A model generated the notes under the pieces. The model ran no database searches. It was not told where the DNA came from and was given only the letters and a program-made list of their open reading frames with translations. From assembly GCF_050589625.1 (NCBI RefSeq), contig NZ_JBNGOP010000004.1, positions 186,001-250,000 on the forward strand: a stretch of DNA of 64,000 bases, written 5' to 3'. Shown here piece by piece: positions 17,620 through 26,648 of the stretch. How positions within the stretch are numbered: the first letter of the stretch is position 1; each line of letters opens with the position of its first letter. The position numbers and the translations under genes are program-made. The stretch comes from Pelagihabitans sp947500445 (lineage in GTDB: Bacteria > Bacteroidota > Bacteroidia > Flavobacteriales > Flavobacteriaceae).

Positions 17620-17662
17620 GGGGGTAAATAGTTAACATTTTAATCTTTTTTTGATTACCCCC
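17620..17662. promoter_or_regulatory. Inverted C-rich boxes between glnA and glnN
   Basis: GGGGGTAA at 17620-17627 and TTACCCCC at 17655-17662 form an inverted pair, 27 bp apart, each lying just upstream of one of the two divergent -33 elements. This is the expected position for an operator serving both promoters. Confidence 0.6.
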
Positions 17663-17678
17663 ATTTTTTTAAGGGTAT
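17656..17678 (+). promoter_or_regulatory. Candidate nitrogen operator, copy 1
   Basis: TACCCCC-N8-A-AGGGTAT. A 23-bp block at 44416-44438 upstream of glnK has the same layout and spacing (TACCCCC-N8-A-GGGGTGT). It touches the -33 of glnN. Confidence 0.6.
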
Positions 17679-17712
17679 TTTGTGAAATAGTTATTTTTTG
17701 ATGCTAATTTTG
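17678..17712 (+). promoter_or_regulatory. glnN promoter (Bacteroidota type)
   Basis: -33 TTTTG (17678-17682), 22-bp spacer, -7 TAATTTTG (17705-17712), 41 bp before the ATG. Confidence 0.65.
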
Positions 17713-17753
17713 ACAAGTTTTCAACAAAATGCTCATCGAAAAGTAGAACGACC

Positions 17754-19940
17754 ATGTCCAAACAACGTTTTAAAGCCATTTTAGAGAGTCAAAAAAGGCC
17801 GATTATCGAAGTAAAAGAGGAGGGAAGGCGCTCCGATTTTTTTGCGAAAAACGTCTTTAACGAGGATAAAATGATCCAATATCTGACAAAAGACGCGCTG
17901 AACAGCGTAAAGGGAGCGGTTTTTTCGGGATCGAAAATAGATCGGAAAATTGCCGATCAGGTAGCGGAAGCGATGAAGGCATGGGCCATATCGATAGGGG
18001 CGACCCATTACACGCATTGGTTTCAGCCGTTGACCGGTGCTACCGCCGAGAAACACGACGCTTTTTTTGATCTTTTGCCGGACGGAAAGGCTTTAGAGAA
18101 ATTTGGAGGGGGGCAATTGGTGCAACAAGAGCCCGATGCCTCCAGCTTTCCGAGCGGCGGTATCCGAAATACCTTTGAGGCCAGGGGGTACACCGCATGG
18201 GATCCTACATCCCCTGCTTTTGTGTACGACACTACCCTCTGTATACCTACGATATTCGTATCCTACACCGGTGAGGCACTCGACAACAAGGCCCCGCTCT
18301 TACGGGCGTTGAATTCCATTGATGAGGCCGCCACCGCGGTTGCACGGTACTTTGATAAGAACGTTTCAAAGGTGAATGCCACTTTGGGTTGGGAACAAGA
18401 GTACTTTTTGATCGATAAGGCCTTGGCACATTCAAGGCCCGATATCAATATGACGGGCCGTACATTGATCGGAAATGCCGCGGCAAAAGGGCAGCAGTTG
18501 GACGATCATTACTTTGGCGTCATACCACAACGGGCCATCGGTTTTATGAAAGACCTCGAAAAAGAATGTACCCTACTCGGTATTCCCGTTAAAACGCGCC
18601 ATAATGAAGTGGCGCCCAATCAATTTGAGTTGGCACCGGTGTACGAAGAGGCCAATTTGGCGGTCGACCATAACCTATTGTTGATGGACGTAATGGAAAA
18701 AGTGGCCGACAAACACCATTTTAAAGTACTATTTCACGAAAAACCCTTTGCCGGAATAAACGGTTCCGGAAAACACAACAACTGGTCCTTGGCCACGGAT
18801 ACCGGGGTCAATCTGTTGAGTCCAGGATCTACACCGATGAAAAACCTACAGTTCCTTACGTTTTTCATCAACACCATAAAGGCGGTAGATACCTACGAGG
18901 AGTTGCTACGGTCTTCCATTGCTTCCGCTAGCAACGATCATCGTTTGGGGGCCAATGAGGCGCCGCCCGCTATTCTTTCCATATTTATCGGGGAACAACT
19001 GGGCAACGTATTGGATGAATTGGAAGGGGTGTCCCAAGGAAAACTGTCGCCGGAAGAAAAAACGGAACTGAAGTTGAACGTGGTCGGTAAGATCCCGGAA
19101 ATTTTATTGGACAATACCGATCGAAACCGCACTTCTCCCTTTGCCTTTACCGGCAATAAGTTTGAAATGCGCGGGGTAGGGGCCAAAACCAATTGCGCCA
19201 AGCCGATGACGGTGTTGAACACTATTGTGTCCAAACAGCTCAGGGCGTTTAAAAAAGAGGTCGATGCCCTGATCGACACAAAAAACTTAAAGAAGGACGA
19301 AGCGGTTTTCAATGTTTTGCGGGAATATATAAAAACCTCCAAGCGTATCCGTTTTGATGGCGATGGATACAGTGATGCTTGGCAGAAGGAAGCCAAGAGA
19401 AGAAAACTGAGCAATAATAAAAATTGTCCACAAGCACTTCGGGTACTTACCGCAAGCAAGACCATTGCCTTGTTTAAAGCGACCAAGGTCATGAGCGAGA
19501 CCGAAATTCGTGCAAGACAGGAAGTGGAATTGGAGGCCTACATATTGCATGTTCAAATTGAAAGCCGTCTTTTTGGGGAATTGGTATATGGCTATGTGCT
19601 ACCGGCGACCATAACGTATCAAAACAAACTCATCAAAAACGTTACCGGACTCAAGGATATTTTTGGTGCTGCGCACCGTCCATTGGCCGGGGGACAATTA
19701 TCCTTGATCGAACAAATGGCGGAACATATCGCTACACTTAAAAAAATGATCGATGCTATGGGCGATGCCCGCAAAAAGGCAAACAAAATATCCGACACCC
19801 ACAAAAAAGCCGTTTCGTATTGCGAAAACGTACTTCCCTATTTCCACACTATTCGACAGCATTGCGATTCCCTGGAAAAATTGGTAGATGACAGCGTTTG
19901 GCCCTTGACCAAATACCGAGAGCTTCTTTTTATCAAATAA
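17754..19940 (+). CDS. glnN: Glutamine synthetase, type III
   Basis: 728-aa GSIII, the long glutamine synthetase typical of Bacteroidota and cyanobacteria. Landmarks: THYTHWFQPLTGATAEKHD, GWEQEYFLID metal site, RHNEVAPNQFELAPVYEEAN, FAGINGSGKHNNWSL, and RSSIASASNDHRLGANEAPP, all signature GSIII blocks. Length is right. It is divergent from glnA; having both enzymes suggests a low- and high-nitrogen pair or a rescue enzyme. Its promoter has the shared C-rich motif immediately upstream. It ends 149 bp before purM. Confidence 0.97.
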   Translation: MSKQRFKAILESQKRPIIEVKEEGRRSDFFAKNVFNEDKMIQYLTKDALNSVKGAVFSGSKIDRKIADQVAEAMKAWAISIGATHYTHWFQPLTGATAEKHDAFFDLLPDGKALEKFGGGQLVQQEPDASSFPSGGIRNTFEARGYTAWDPTSPAFVYDTTLCIPTIFVSYTGEALDNKAPLLRALNSIDEAATAVARYFDKNVSKVNATLGWEQEYFLIDKALAHSRPDINMTGRTLIGNAAAKGQQLDDHYFGVIPQRAIGFMKDLEKECTLLGIPVKTRHNEVAPNQFELAPVYEEANLAVDHNLLLMDVMEKVADKHHFKVLFHEKPFAGINGSGKHNNWSLATDTGVNLLSPGSTPMKNLQFLTFFINTIKAVDTYEELLRSSIASASNDHRLGANEAPPAILSIFIGEQLGNVLDELEGVSQGKLSPEEKTELKLNVVGKIPEILLDNTDRNRTSPFAFTGNKFEMRGVGAKTNCAKPMTVLNTIVSKQLRAFKKEVDALIDTKNLKKDEAVFNVLREYIKTSKRIRFDGDGYSDAWQKEAKRRKLSNNKNCPQALRVLTASKTIALFKATKVMSETEIRARQEVELEAYILHVQIESRLFGELVYGYVLPATITYQNKLIKNVTGLKDIFGAAHRPLAGGQLSLIEQMAEHIATLKKMIDAMGDARKKANKISDTHKKAVSYCENVLPYFHTIRQHCDSLEKLVDDSVWPLTKYRELLFIK

Positions 19941-20067
19941 GGGTCTTTTTTCATGTATGGTATCCTATCCAACACGGTGATGGTGCCCCGTGCGTTTATG
20001 TATAGAAGGCCTGGGCGTTTTCCTTAGCATTAAATGATCGAAATGACATTTTTTTAACACGATTTCC

Positions 20068-20075
20068 TATTTTTG
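20068..20075 (+). promoter_or_regulatory. -7 promoter element before purM
   Basis: TATTTTTG fits TAnnTTTG, 15 bp before the ATG of purM, giving a very short leader. No clear -33. Confidence 0.4.
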
Positions 20076-20089
20076 CCAAAACAGATTCC

Positions 20090-21271
20090 ATGAGTTCCTC
20101 AGCCAGTGAAAGGTACCAGCAAAGAGGCGTTTCCGCCGATAAAGAAGACGTGCACAATGCAATCAAGAATATCGATAAAGGCCTCTTCCCAAAGGCTTTT
20201 TGTAAAATTGTGCCGGATTACCTGACCGGTGACGAGGAGTACTGTTTGATAATGCATGCCGATGGCGCGGGAACAAAATCGGCCCTGGCCTACATGTATT
20301 GGAAGGAGACCGGTGACCTATCGGTCTGGAAGGGAATCGCCCAGGACGCGTTGATCATGAATATTGATGATCTTATCTGTGTTGGCGCGACCGATAATAT
20401 CATGCTTTCATCTACCATCGGTAGGAATAAAAACTTGATTCCCGGCGAGGTGATCTCGGCCATTATCAATGGAACCGAATCGCTTATTTCAGACTTGAAA
20501 AAACATGGCATTACCATTCATTCCACCGGCGGGGAAACTGCGGATGTCGGCGATCTGGTGCGTACCATCATCGTAGATTCCACTGTTACCGCCAGGATCA
20601 AAAGGACCGATGTGGTCGACAACGCCAATATACGGCCAGGAGACGTTATCGTGGGCTTGGCTTCTTTTGGTCAGGCAATCTATGAAAACGAATACAATGG
20701 GGGAATGGGAAGTAATGGGCTCACCTCGGCACGGCACGATGTGTTTTCAAAATATCTGGCCGCAAAGTATCCTGAAAGTTATGATGCCGCCGTTCCCGAG
20801 GCTTTGGTATATTCCGGTGACGTGAAACTTACCGATACGGTTTCCGATGCGCCCCTGGATGCCGGTAAACTGGTATTGTCACCAACACGTACCTATGCGC
20901 CCATTGTAAAGGCTATCCTAAAAGATTTAGGAGGGCAGCAGATCCACGGTATGGTGCATTGCAGTGGAGGGGCACAGACCAAAATTCTTCATTTTATTGA
21001 TAAGCTTCATGTGGTAAAGAACAATTTGTTTCCCGTTCCGCCACTGTTCAAACTGATTCAGGAACAGTCGGGAACCGATTGGCAGGAAATGTACAAGGTC
21101 TTTAATTGCGGTCATCGTTTGGAGTTTTATGTATCCCCCGAGGTAGCGCCCGAAATCATCCGTGTGTCGAAACGTTTCGGTGTGGCGGCGCAAATCGTGG
21201 GCAAGGTAACCGCTAGCGATACAAAAAAGTTGACCATTAAAAGTGCGTACGGGGTCTTTGAATATGCCTAG
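20090..21271 (+). CDS. purM: Phosphoribosylformylglycinamidine cyclo-ligase (AIR synthetase)
   Basis: 393-aa ATP-dependent enzyme of purine synthesis making AIR from FGAM in the cytoplasm. Landmarks: RYQQRGVSADKEDV start, MHADGAGTKSALAY (phosphate loop), DALIMNIDDLICVGA, STGGETADVGD, and GMGSNGLTSARHDVF. It is about 50 residues longer than the E. coli enzyme, typical of the longer Bacteroidota form. Alone in its transcription unit by spacing. Confidence 0.93.
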   Translation: MSSSASERYQQRGVSADKEDVHNAIKNIDKGLFPKAFCKIVPDYLTGDEEYCLIMHADGAGTKSALAYMYWKETGDLSVWKGIAQDALIMNIDDLICVGATDNIMLSSTIGRNKNLIPGEVISAIINGTESLISDLKKHGITIHSTGGETADVGDLVRTIIVDSTVTARIKRTDVVDNANIRPGDVIVGLASFGQAIYENEYNGGMGSNGLTSARHDVFSKYLAAKYPESYDAAVPEALVYSGDVKLTDTVSDAPLDAGKLVLSPTRTYAPIVKAILKDLGGQQIHGMVHCSGGAQTKILHFIDKLHVVKNNLFPVPPLFKLIQEQSGTDWQEMYKVFNCGHRLEFYVSPEVAPEIIRVSKRFGVAAQIVGKVTASDTKKLTIKSAYGVFEYA

Positions 21272-21393
21272 CTGTAAGCTTTTCCTTGGTTGCCTTGTAC
21301 CATTTGTCCGTATGGTTCGTCCGTATGTCGAATTCTCCACGATTTTGATACGATTCCCACGTTTTGCACGTTCTTTTTGTAACTAGGTATGTC

Positions 21394-21840
21394 ATGGAAA
21401 GAAAACAATTTTTAAGAAGTATGGGCGCAGGCGCGGCTTTTGCCCTGTTGTTCCCCTGTGTTCAAGGATGTTCCAAAGATGGGGACGAACCCGACGGGAC
21501 GATAAAGGACGAACCCACGGGAGTCGATTTTACGGTCGATCTTAATTCGCCGGAAGCCGCTGATTTGATTGAAAACGGAGGATATATTCTCAAAAACGAT
21601 GTGGTCGTCGCACGGAATTTGGAGGGGGAATTGATCGCTGCAAGCCAAATATGCAGTCACCAAGGGTACGACCAGGTTCGGTTCGTATCGCAGAACGGCG
21701 GTATTTTTTATTGCGATGTACACGGTTCCCAATTCGAACAGGACGGAACTCCGTTGAACCAAGTGGATAACAGCCCTGCCAAGGTTTTAAAGGTCTACAA
21801 TACCACGCTTACGGATACTGTTTTAAGGGTGTTCGAATAA
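21394..21840 (+). CDS. Rieske [2Fe-2S] domain protein, exported
   Basis: 148-aa exported iron-sulfur protein. Start at ATG 21394 gives ERKQFLRSMGAGAAFALLF ending in QGC, which reads as a lipobox-type signal; a longer TTG start at 21364 is less natural. The cluster ligands are ICSHQGYDQ (CxH) and YCDVHGSQF (CxxH), with the usual two Cys and two His. It heads a tight trio with a thioredoxin-like gene 18 bp later and apbE, suggesting an extracytoplasmic electron-transfer function. Partner unknown. Confidence 0.88.
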   Translation: MERKQFLRSMGAGAAFALLFPCVQGCSKDGDEPDGTIKDEPTGVDFTVDLNSPEAADLIENGGYILKNDVVVARNLEGELIAASQICSHQGYDQVRFVSQNGGIFYCDVHGSQFEQDGTPLNQVDNSPAKVLKVYNTTLTDTVLRVFE

Positions 21841-21858
21841 GAATGGCACCCATTTTGT

Positions 21859-22308
21859 ATGATTAAGCTAATGATGAAGCCGATACTTGCTCTTTTTGTC
21901 TACAGTTATGCTTTCGCCGCCATAGGGCAGACTTGGGAAGTAGACTATGCCCATGCCGTAAAAATGGCGAAGGAAGATAACAAAACACTTGTTGTGGTGT
22001 TCAGTGGTTCCGATTGGTGTGCACCCTGTATCAAATTGGATCGGGAAATCTGGCAATCGGAATACGTGAAAAGTAATAATAACGAGCAATTTATTTTCTA
22101 CAAGGCCGACTTTCCCAGAAAAAAGGTAAATCGGCTATCCGCGGACAAAGCGGACACCAACGCCGCACTCGCGGCGCGCTTGAATCCACGAGGTCATTTT
22201 CCGTTAGTGGTCGTATTGGACGCGGATGGGAATGCCACGGGAGCCTTGGGTTACAAAAAAATAAGCCCTCAAAACTATTTTGAACAACTAAACCGATTGG
22301 TCCCGTGA
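21859..22308 (+). CDS. Exported thioredoxin-family protein
   Basis: 149-aa protein with a signal peptide (LALFVYSYAFAAIGQ) and a thioredoxin-like core: VVVFSGSDWCAPCIKLD carries the CxxC active site (WCAPC) and the later FPLVVVLDADG matches the cis-Pro strand. Unlike TrxA it has an inserted segment (FPRKKVNRLSADKADTN) seen in periplasmic thioredoxin-like proteins. It probably reduces or forms disulfides outside the cytoplasm. Its stop overlaps the GTG start of apbE by 3 bp. Confidence 0.85.
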   Translation: MIKLMMKPILALFVYSYAFAAIGQTWEVDYAHAVKMAKEDNKTLVVVFSGSDWCAPCIKLDREIWQSEYVKSNNNEQFIFYKADFPRKKVNRLSADKADTNAALAARLNPRGHFPLVVVLDADGNATGALGYKKISPQNYFEQLNRLVP

Positions 22309-23300
22309 AAGGGCTCATTCCCTTTCTGTTCTTTTTATCGGTGCTGTATGGTTCGGCGCAGGATGGCGGGTACGTTACGGTCAACCGAAACGTGACCCTT
22401 ATGGGGAGTCCTTTTGAGATAACCGTAGTATCCGTTAACGAGGAATTGGGATACATCAGTATTGATGAGGCAATCGCGGAGATCGAAAGAATAGAGAAAA
22501 TGATTTCCGCCTGGAATCCCGACTCTGAAACGGCCTTGATCAACAAAAATGCAGGTATAAAACCGGTGAAGGTCAGTGACGAACTGTTTGCCCTGATCGA
22601 ACGTGCGAACCAGGTATCCGCCATTACCAATGGGGCCTTCGACCTTACCTTTGCCTCGATCAATACCATTTGGAAATTTGACGGAACCATGGAGCGTATG
22701 CCCACGGCTTCCGAATTAAAAAAGTCGATCGCCAAAGTGGGCTACGAAAAAATTATATTGAATGCCGCCAAACGCACCGTGTATCTTAAGGAGAAAGGAA
22801 TGAAAATTGGCTTTGGTGCCATAGGGAAGGGGTATGCCGCCGATAGGGCAAAACAACTTCTGGTATCGAAACAGGTGATTTCCGGCGTTATTAACGCGGG
22901 AGGCGATACCACTACCTGGGGTACAAAGGCCAGCGGCGAGAAGTGGTTGGTAGGGGTGGCCCACCTCAAAGGGCGACAACGGATTTTTTCGTGGTTACCT
23001 ATTGTGGAGTCGTCCGTTGCCACCTCCGAAAACTCCGATAAATATGTCATTTTTAACGGAAAAAAATATACCCATATTATAGACCCAAGGAACGGCATGC
23101 CCGCCACTGGCATTAAAAGGGTATCGGTATTTGCTAAAAGTGCCGAAACATGTGATGCGCTTGCAACAGCTGTTTTTATTATGGGCAAAGAAGCGGGAAT
23201 AGCCTTGATCGATCAATTGGGCGGTCCAGAGGTAATCTTGATAGACGACGACGACAATATGTACAAAAGCGACGGGATCTTACTTGATGGTTCCGACTAA
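22305..23300 (+). CDS. apbE: FAD:protein FMN transferase
   Basis: 331-aa ApbE, attaching FMN to threonine residues of exported redox proteins. Start is GTG at 22305, overlapping the thioredoxin stop. A signal peptide (LFFLSVLYGSAQ) is present. Family landmarks: NRNVTLMGSPFEITV, FDLTFASINTIWKFD, GFGAIGKGYAADRAKQLL, NAGGDTTTWG, and HIIDPRNGMPATG near the C-terminus. Metal and FAD residues are preserved as far as seen. No ApbE target is encoded within this window; the Rieske-thioredoxin genes upstream are likely members of the same system. Confidence 0.93.
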   Translation: MKGLIPFLFFLSVLYGSAQDGGYVTVNRNVTLMGSPFEITVVSVNEELGYISIDEAIAEIERIEKMISAWNPDSETALINKNAGIKPVKVSDELFALIERANQVSAITNGAFDLTFASINTIWKFDGTMERMPTASELKKSIAKVGYEKIILNAAKRTVYLKEKGMKIGFGAIGKGYAADRAKQLLVSKQVISGVINAGGDTTTWGTKASGEKWLVGVAHLKGRQRIFSWLPIVESSVATSENSDKYVIFNGKKYTHIIDPRNGMPATGIKRVSVFAKSAETCDALATAVFIMGKEAGIALIDQLGGPEVILIDDDDNMYKSDGILLDGSD

Positions 23301-23470
23301 GGGTACTTAAAAAACCACTTTGCTTTAATTCCTTTCGAAGCCTTACATTCCGTGGACCAAATTCATTAAAAAGATCTTAGAGGGGCGTAGATCCGTTCTT
23401 TATTAATGTACAATTTATCGTAAATTCGCAATTGCAGCGGCGGAACTTCTTTCGCACCGAACAGAGGAAT

Positions 23471-24547
23471 ATGATTGATAAATTGAACATTGTAAAACAG
23501 CGCTTTGATGAGGTGTCCGACCTTATTATTCAACCGGACATTATCAGCGATCAAAAGCGTTACGTACAATTGACCAAAGAGTATAAGGATTTAAAACAGC
23601 TAGTCGAAAAACGGGACCGCTATATCGAGATCACCGATAACATTTCCGAGGCCGAGGAGATCATTGCCGATGGTAGTGATGCCGAGATGGTGGAAATGGC
23701 CAAAATGCAACTGGAAGAGGGAAAGGCACAAATGCCGCTTTTGGAGGAAGAGATCAAGCTGATGCTCATTCCGAAAGACCCTGAAGACGCAAAAGATGTG
23801 GTGGTTGAAATACGTGCCGGAACCGGTGGTGATGAAGCCAGTATTTTTGCGGGCGACCTCTTCCGTATGTATACCAAGTATTGTGAATCAAAAGGATGGA
23901 GGACCAACGTTATCGATTTGAGCGAGGGTACCAGCGGAGGGTATAAAGAGATCCAGTTTGAAGTAAGCGGGGAAGACGTATACGGGACCCTGAAATTTGA
24001 GGCCGGGGTACACCGGGTACAACGTGTTCCACAGACCGAAACGCAGGGACGGGTACACACCAGTGCAGCTACCGTTATGGTACTTCCGGAAGCGGAGGAT
24101 TTTGATGTGCAAATAGACCCCAAAGATGTTCGAATCGATTTTTTCTGTTCCTCGGGCCCAGGAGGACAATCGGTAAATACCACTTATTCCGCTGTTCGTT
24201 TGACGCACGTTCCCACAGGTTTGGTAGCGCAATGCCAGGATCAAAAGTCACAACATAAAAACAAGGAGAAGGCGTTTAAAGTACTTCGCTCACGACTGTA
24301 CGATCTGGAACTCGCCAAAAAGCAGGAAGAAGATGCCGCCAAGCGAAATTCACAGGTGAGCAGTGGCGACCGGTCCGCCAAAATACGCACGTACAACTAT
24401 CCACAAGGACGGGTAACCGACCACCGTATCGGATTGACGCTCTACGATCTGCAAAACATCATTGATGGCGATGTCCAAAAAATTATTGACGAACTAAGTT
24501 TGGTGGAAAATACCGAGAAGCTCAAAGAGGCGTCCGAAACGTTTTGA
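23471..24547 (+). CDS. prfA: Peptide chain release factor 1
   Basis: 358-aa RF1, which ends translation at UAA and UAG. The GGQ motif that triggers peptidyl-tRNA hydrolysis is in CSSGPGGQSVNTTYSAV (about residue 230), and the codon-recognition region (PxT-type) lies near GRVHTSAATV. ATG 23471 is preferred over the longer start at 23432, since MIDKLNIVKQRF is the usual RF1 beginning. No prmC is next to it. Confidence 0.95.
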   Translation: MIDKLNIVKQRFDEVSDLIIQPDIISDQKRYVQLTKEYKDLKQLVEKRDRYIEITDNISEAEEIIADGSDAEMVEMAKMQLEEGKAQMPLLEEEIKLMLIPKDPEDAKDVVVEIRAGTGGDEASIFAGDLFRMYTKYCESKGWRTNVIDLSEGTSGGYKEIQFEVSGEDVYGTLKFEAGVHRVQRVPQTETQGRVHTSAATVMVLPEAEDFDVQIDPKDVRIDFFCSSGPGGQSVNTTYSAVRLTHVPTGLVAQCQDQKSQHKNKEKAFKVLRSRLYDLELAKKQEEDAAKRNSQVSSGDRSAKIRTYNYPQGRVTDHRIGLTLYDLQNIIDGDVQKIIDELSLVENTEKLKEASETF

Positions 24548-24818
24548 TAGGGTGCAATTACCAAAAGTGTACGAAAGGATGAAAATGCATTTATGGAGGT
24601 ACGGCTTACTCAAAAAATTGACAATAGTAGTTTGGTAAGCTTTTGTTCGCGACTTTGGCAATACCCTCGAGGATATCCGACCCCTCTATTGGACAACAGG
24701 CAATTTTTAAATTTTCCGTTTATAAGATTGTTCATTTTGAAGGCAGTTTTGGGTAACGAACATAGACCACTTCCTTGCCAATAAATTTTAATTCGTTGTT
24801 AAAAACCGTTAGTTTCCA
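24548..24818. other. Intergenic, nothing recognised
   Basis: 271 bp between prfA and pyrF. A 63-codon frame at 24593-24784 has no coding character. No hairpin or promoter stands out. Confidence 0.6.
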
Positions 24819-25643
24819 ATGACCATTGAAAAGTTAATCGAACAGATACATCAAAAACAATCGTTTTTAGCGGTCGGACTCGATACCGATCTTGATAAGA
24901 TACCCCGGCATCTGTTGGATTCGGATGACCCGATTTTTGAGTTCAATAAAGCCATTATCGATGCTACCCATCAATACTGTGTGGCCTACAAGCCGAATAT
25001 CGCTTTTTATGAAGCCTATGGATTGGAGGGCTGGAAGGCGCTAGAGCGTACCATTGGCTATTTAAATGAAAACTATCCCGATATATTTACCATTGCCGAT
25101 GCAAAAAGAGGGGATATCGGCAACACCGCTTCCCGATATGCCAAAGCATTCTTTGAAAACCTGAATTTCGATTCCATTACCGTAGCGCCCTATATGGGTA
25201 AAGATGCTGTAGAACCTTTTTTGGCGTTCGAGGACAAGCACGCCATTTTGTTGGCATTGACCTCTAATAAAGGCGCTTTTGATTATCAAACACAAGATAT
25301 AAATGGCCTTCCCTTATATCAAAAGGTATTGCAAACCTCCAAAGACTACCAGAATGCCCATCGGTTGATGTATGTTGTAGGGGCTACCAAAGCGGAATTT
25401 TTGACCGAAATCCGCAGTATCATACCCAATAGCTTTTTATTGGTGCCCGGTGTTGGGGCGCAGGGTGGAAGTCTGGCCGAGGTGTGTAAATATGGAATGA
25501 CTGCCGATGTAGGCCTATTGGTAAATTCTTCAAGAGGCATTATCTATGCTTCCGACGGAGTAGATTTCGCTTCGGAAGCGGGCAAAAGTGCACAGCTGCT
25601 GCAGGAACAGATGGCGGTAGAACTTCAAAAAATAACGTCTTAA
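24819..25643 (+). CDS. pyrF: Orotidine 5'-phosphate decarboxylase (type 2)
   Basis: 274-aa enzyme, last step of UMP synthesis. The type-2 sequence has the catalytic segment TIADAKRGDIGNTA (Lys and Asp charge network), the start FLAVGLDTDLDKIP, and VPGVGAQGG(S) phosphate loop near residue 207. Length suits the larger actinobacterial/Bacteroidota type. Its stop overlaps by 4 bp the stop of a small convergent gene. Confidence 0.95.
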   Translation: MTIEKLIEQIHQKQSFLAVGLDTDLDKIPRHLLDSDDPIFEFNKAIIDATHQYCVAYKPNIAFYEAYGLEGWKALERTIGYLNENYPDIFTIADAKRGDIGNTASRYAKAFFENLNFDSITVAPYMGKDAVEPFLAFEDKHAILLALTSNKGAFDYQTQDINGLPLYQKVLQTSKDYQNAHRLMYVVGATKAEFLTEIRSIIPNSFLLVPGVGAQGGSLAEVCKYGMTADVGLLVNSSRGIIYASDGVDFASEAGKSAQLLQEQMAVELQKITS

Positions 25644-25837
25644 GCGACCAGGTTTTCTAAAATCTTTTTGATTTTTAGTGCCTTTAGTTCAAAAAACTCA
25701 CCAAGCTTCGCATCGGCGTATTCTCCTTTTGAAGCTTTTTCCAAAAAGTGTTGATATTGATACTCCAAAAGAGCTATCGTTTTACTACCCGAACTGAGTG
25801 GGGTTACCGTTCCTACCTTACAATACTGCTTTTCCAT
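25640..25837 (-). CDS. Small hypothetical protein (65 aa)
   Basis: 65-aa soluble, helical protein. Seen: YCKVGTVTPLSSGSKTIALL, then an amphipathic lysine-rich helix LGEFFELKALKIKKILENL. A -7 promoter element (TATATTTG, minus strand 25864-25857) lies 20 bp upstream of the ATG, which supports it as a real gene. Function unknown; similar short ORFs seem to occur next to pyrF or prfA in relatives, from memory. Confidence 0.6.
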   Translation of the reverse strand: MEKQYCKVGTVTPLSSGSKTIALLEYQYQHFLEKASKGEYADAKLGEFFELKALKIKKILENLVA

Positions 25838-25856
25838 AACAAAATGTTGCTTTTTA

Positions 25857-25864
25857 CAAATATA
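25857..25864 (-). promoter_or_regulatory. -7 promoter element for the 65-aa gene
   Basis: TATATTTG on the minus strand, 20 bp before the ATG. No clear -33. Confidence 0.5.
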
Positions 25865-26190
25865 CGTTACAAACCGCCTTTTGGACTTGACAGATCGTTG
25901 TACAACCTTAAAAATCAGTTCTTTTGATGCGGTCGGTCCAAAACGACCGTTCAGGTGTATCCTTTACGGTTTAAAATGTTTGGTATAGGTTTTGGCGACA
26001 AATGGAACCAAGCCCATTATTTGGTCCGTAATGGTACCTTTATGGTAGTTGGTTGTTTAACAGGGTGTTAAATGGATGATCGTTGCCTTCTTCATGGTAC
26101 CCATACTTTTCGAAATCAAGGGTCGTCCCAAATGTTTTCAAAACTATCTTTCGTAAAAACAATAGTTGTTTTAGAAGCGGTAGCAACATA
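25865..26190. other. Intergenic, nothing clear
   Basis: About 325 bp with no ORF. A GGTCGGT/ACGACC hairpin near 25933-25955 is the only structure seen. Confidence 0.5.
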
Positions 26191-26564
26191 ATACCATTTC
26201 TATCCTAGAATTACCGATTGAAAATTGTCCTTTTCCGTTTATACATCAAGAACCCATTTAGACTTTTTTAATTGGCTAAAAAATTGCCCTTTTTCGCTCG
26301 ACGCGACGGCCGGCTCCTCATCAAAAGCCAAATCATTGGCTTTTTCTTTCGGCCCTGTCTTTTTTTCCTCCCGTAGCCCTGCTATGAAACTCAAAAAAGT
26401 CTTCAACAGGCCTTAAAATGGATAATTTTCGCTTCAATCCAAAAAGTCTAAATGAGTTCCAAAATAAAGAAAAACCGTAGCTACTGCTATGCTTTATTTT
26501 TCTTTTTCGTCCAACCAAAAAATGACGGCTTTTTATTTGGGCGATTTTATAGTTAAAATGGTAT
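26191..26564. repeat. Composite palindromic element (copy C)
   Basis: Outer ends match the repeat family (ATACCATTTCTATCC on the left and ATAGTTAAAATGGTAT on the right). Its right part, CGTAGCTACTGCTATGC and the following CTTTTTCG...CCAACCAAAAAATG, matches copies A and B. About 200 bp is inserted in the middle and itself has perfect inverted ends (CATTTAGACTTTTT/AAAAAGTCTAAATG). Left arm is A/B-like and right arm D-like. Confidence 0.75.
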
Positions 26565-26648
26565 AAAATGTTAAAAATAGCATCAAACCGGGCTTTACCG
26601 TTAAAAGTTTAATACATTGGTCACTTATAAACGGCCGACCGAACATTT

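Noticed and set aside
25933..25955. Hairpin in the gap right of the 65-aa gene
   Set aside because: Short stem without a T-run or neighbour that needs a terminator.
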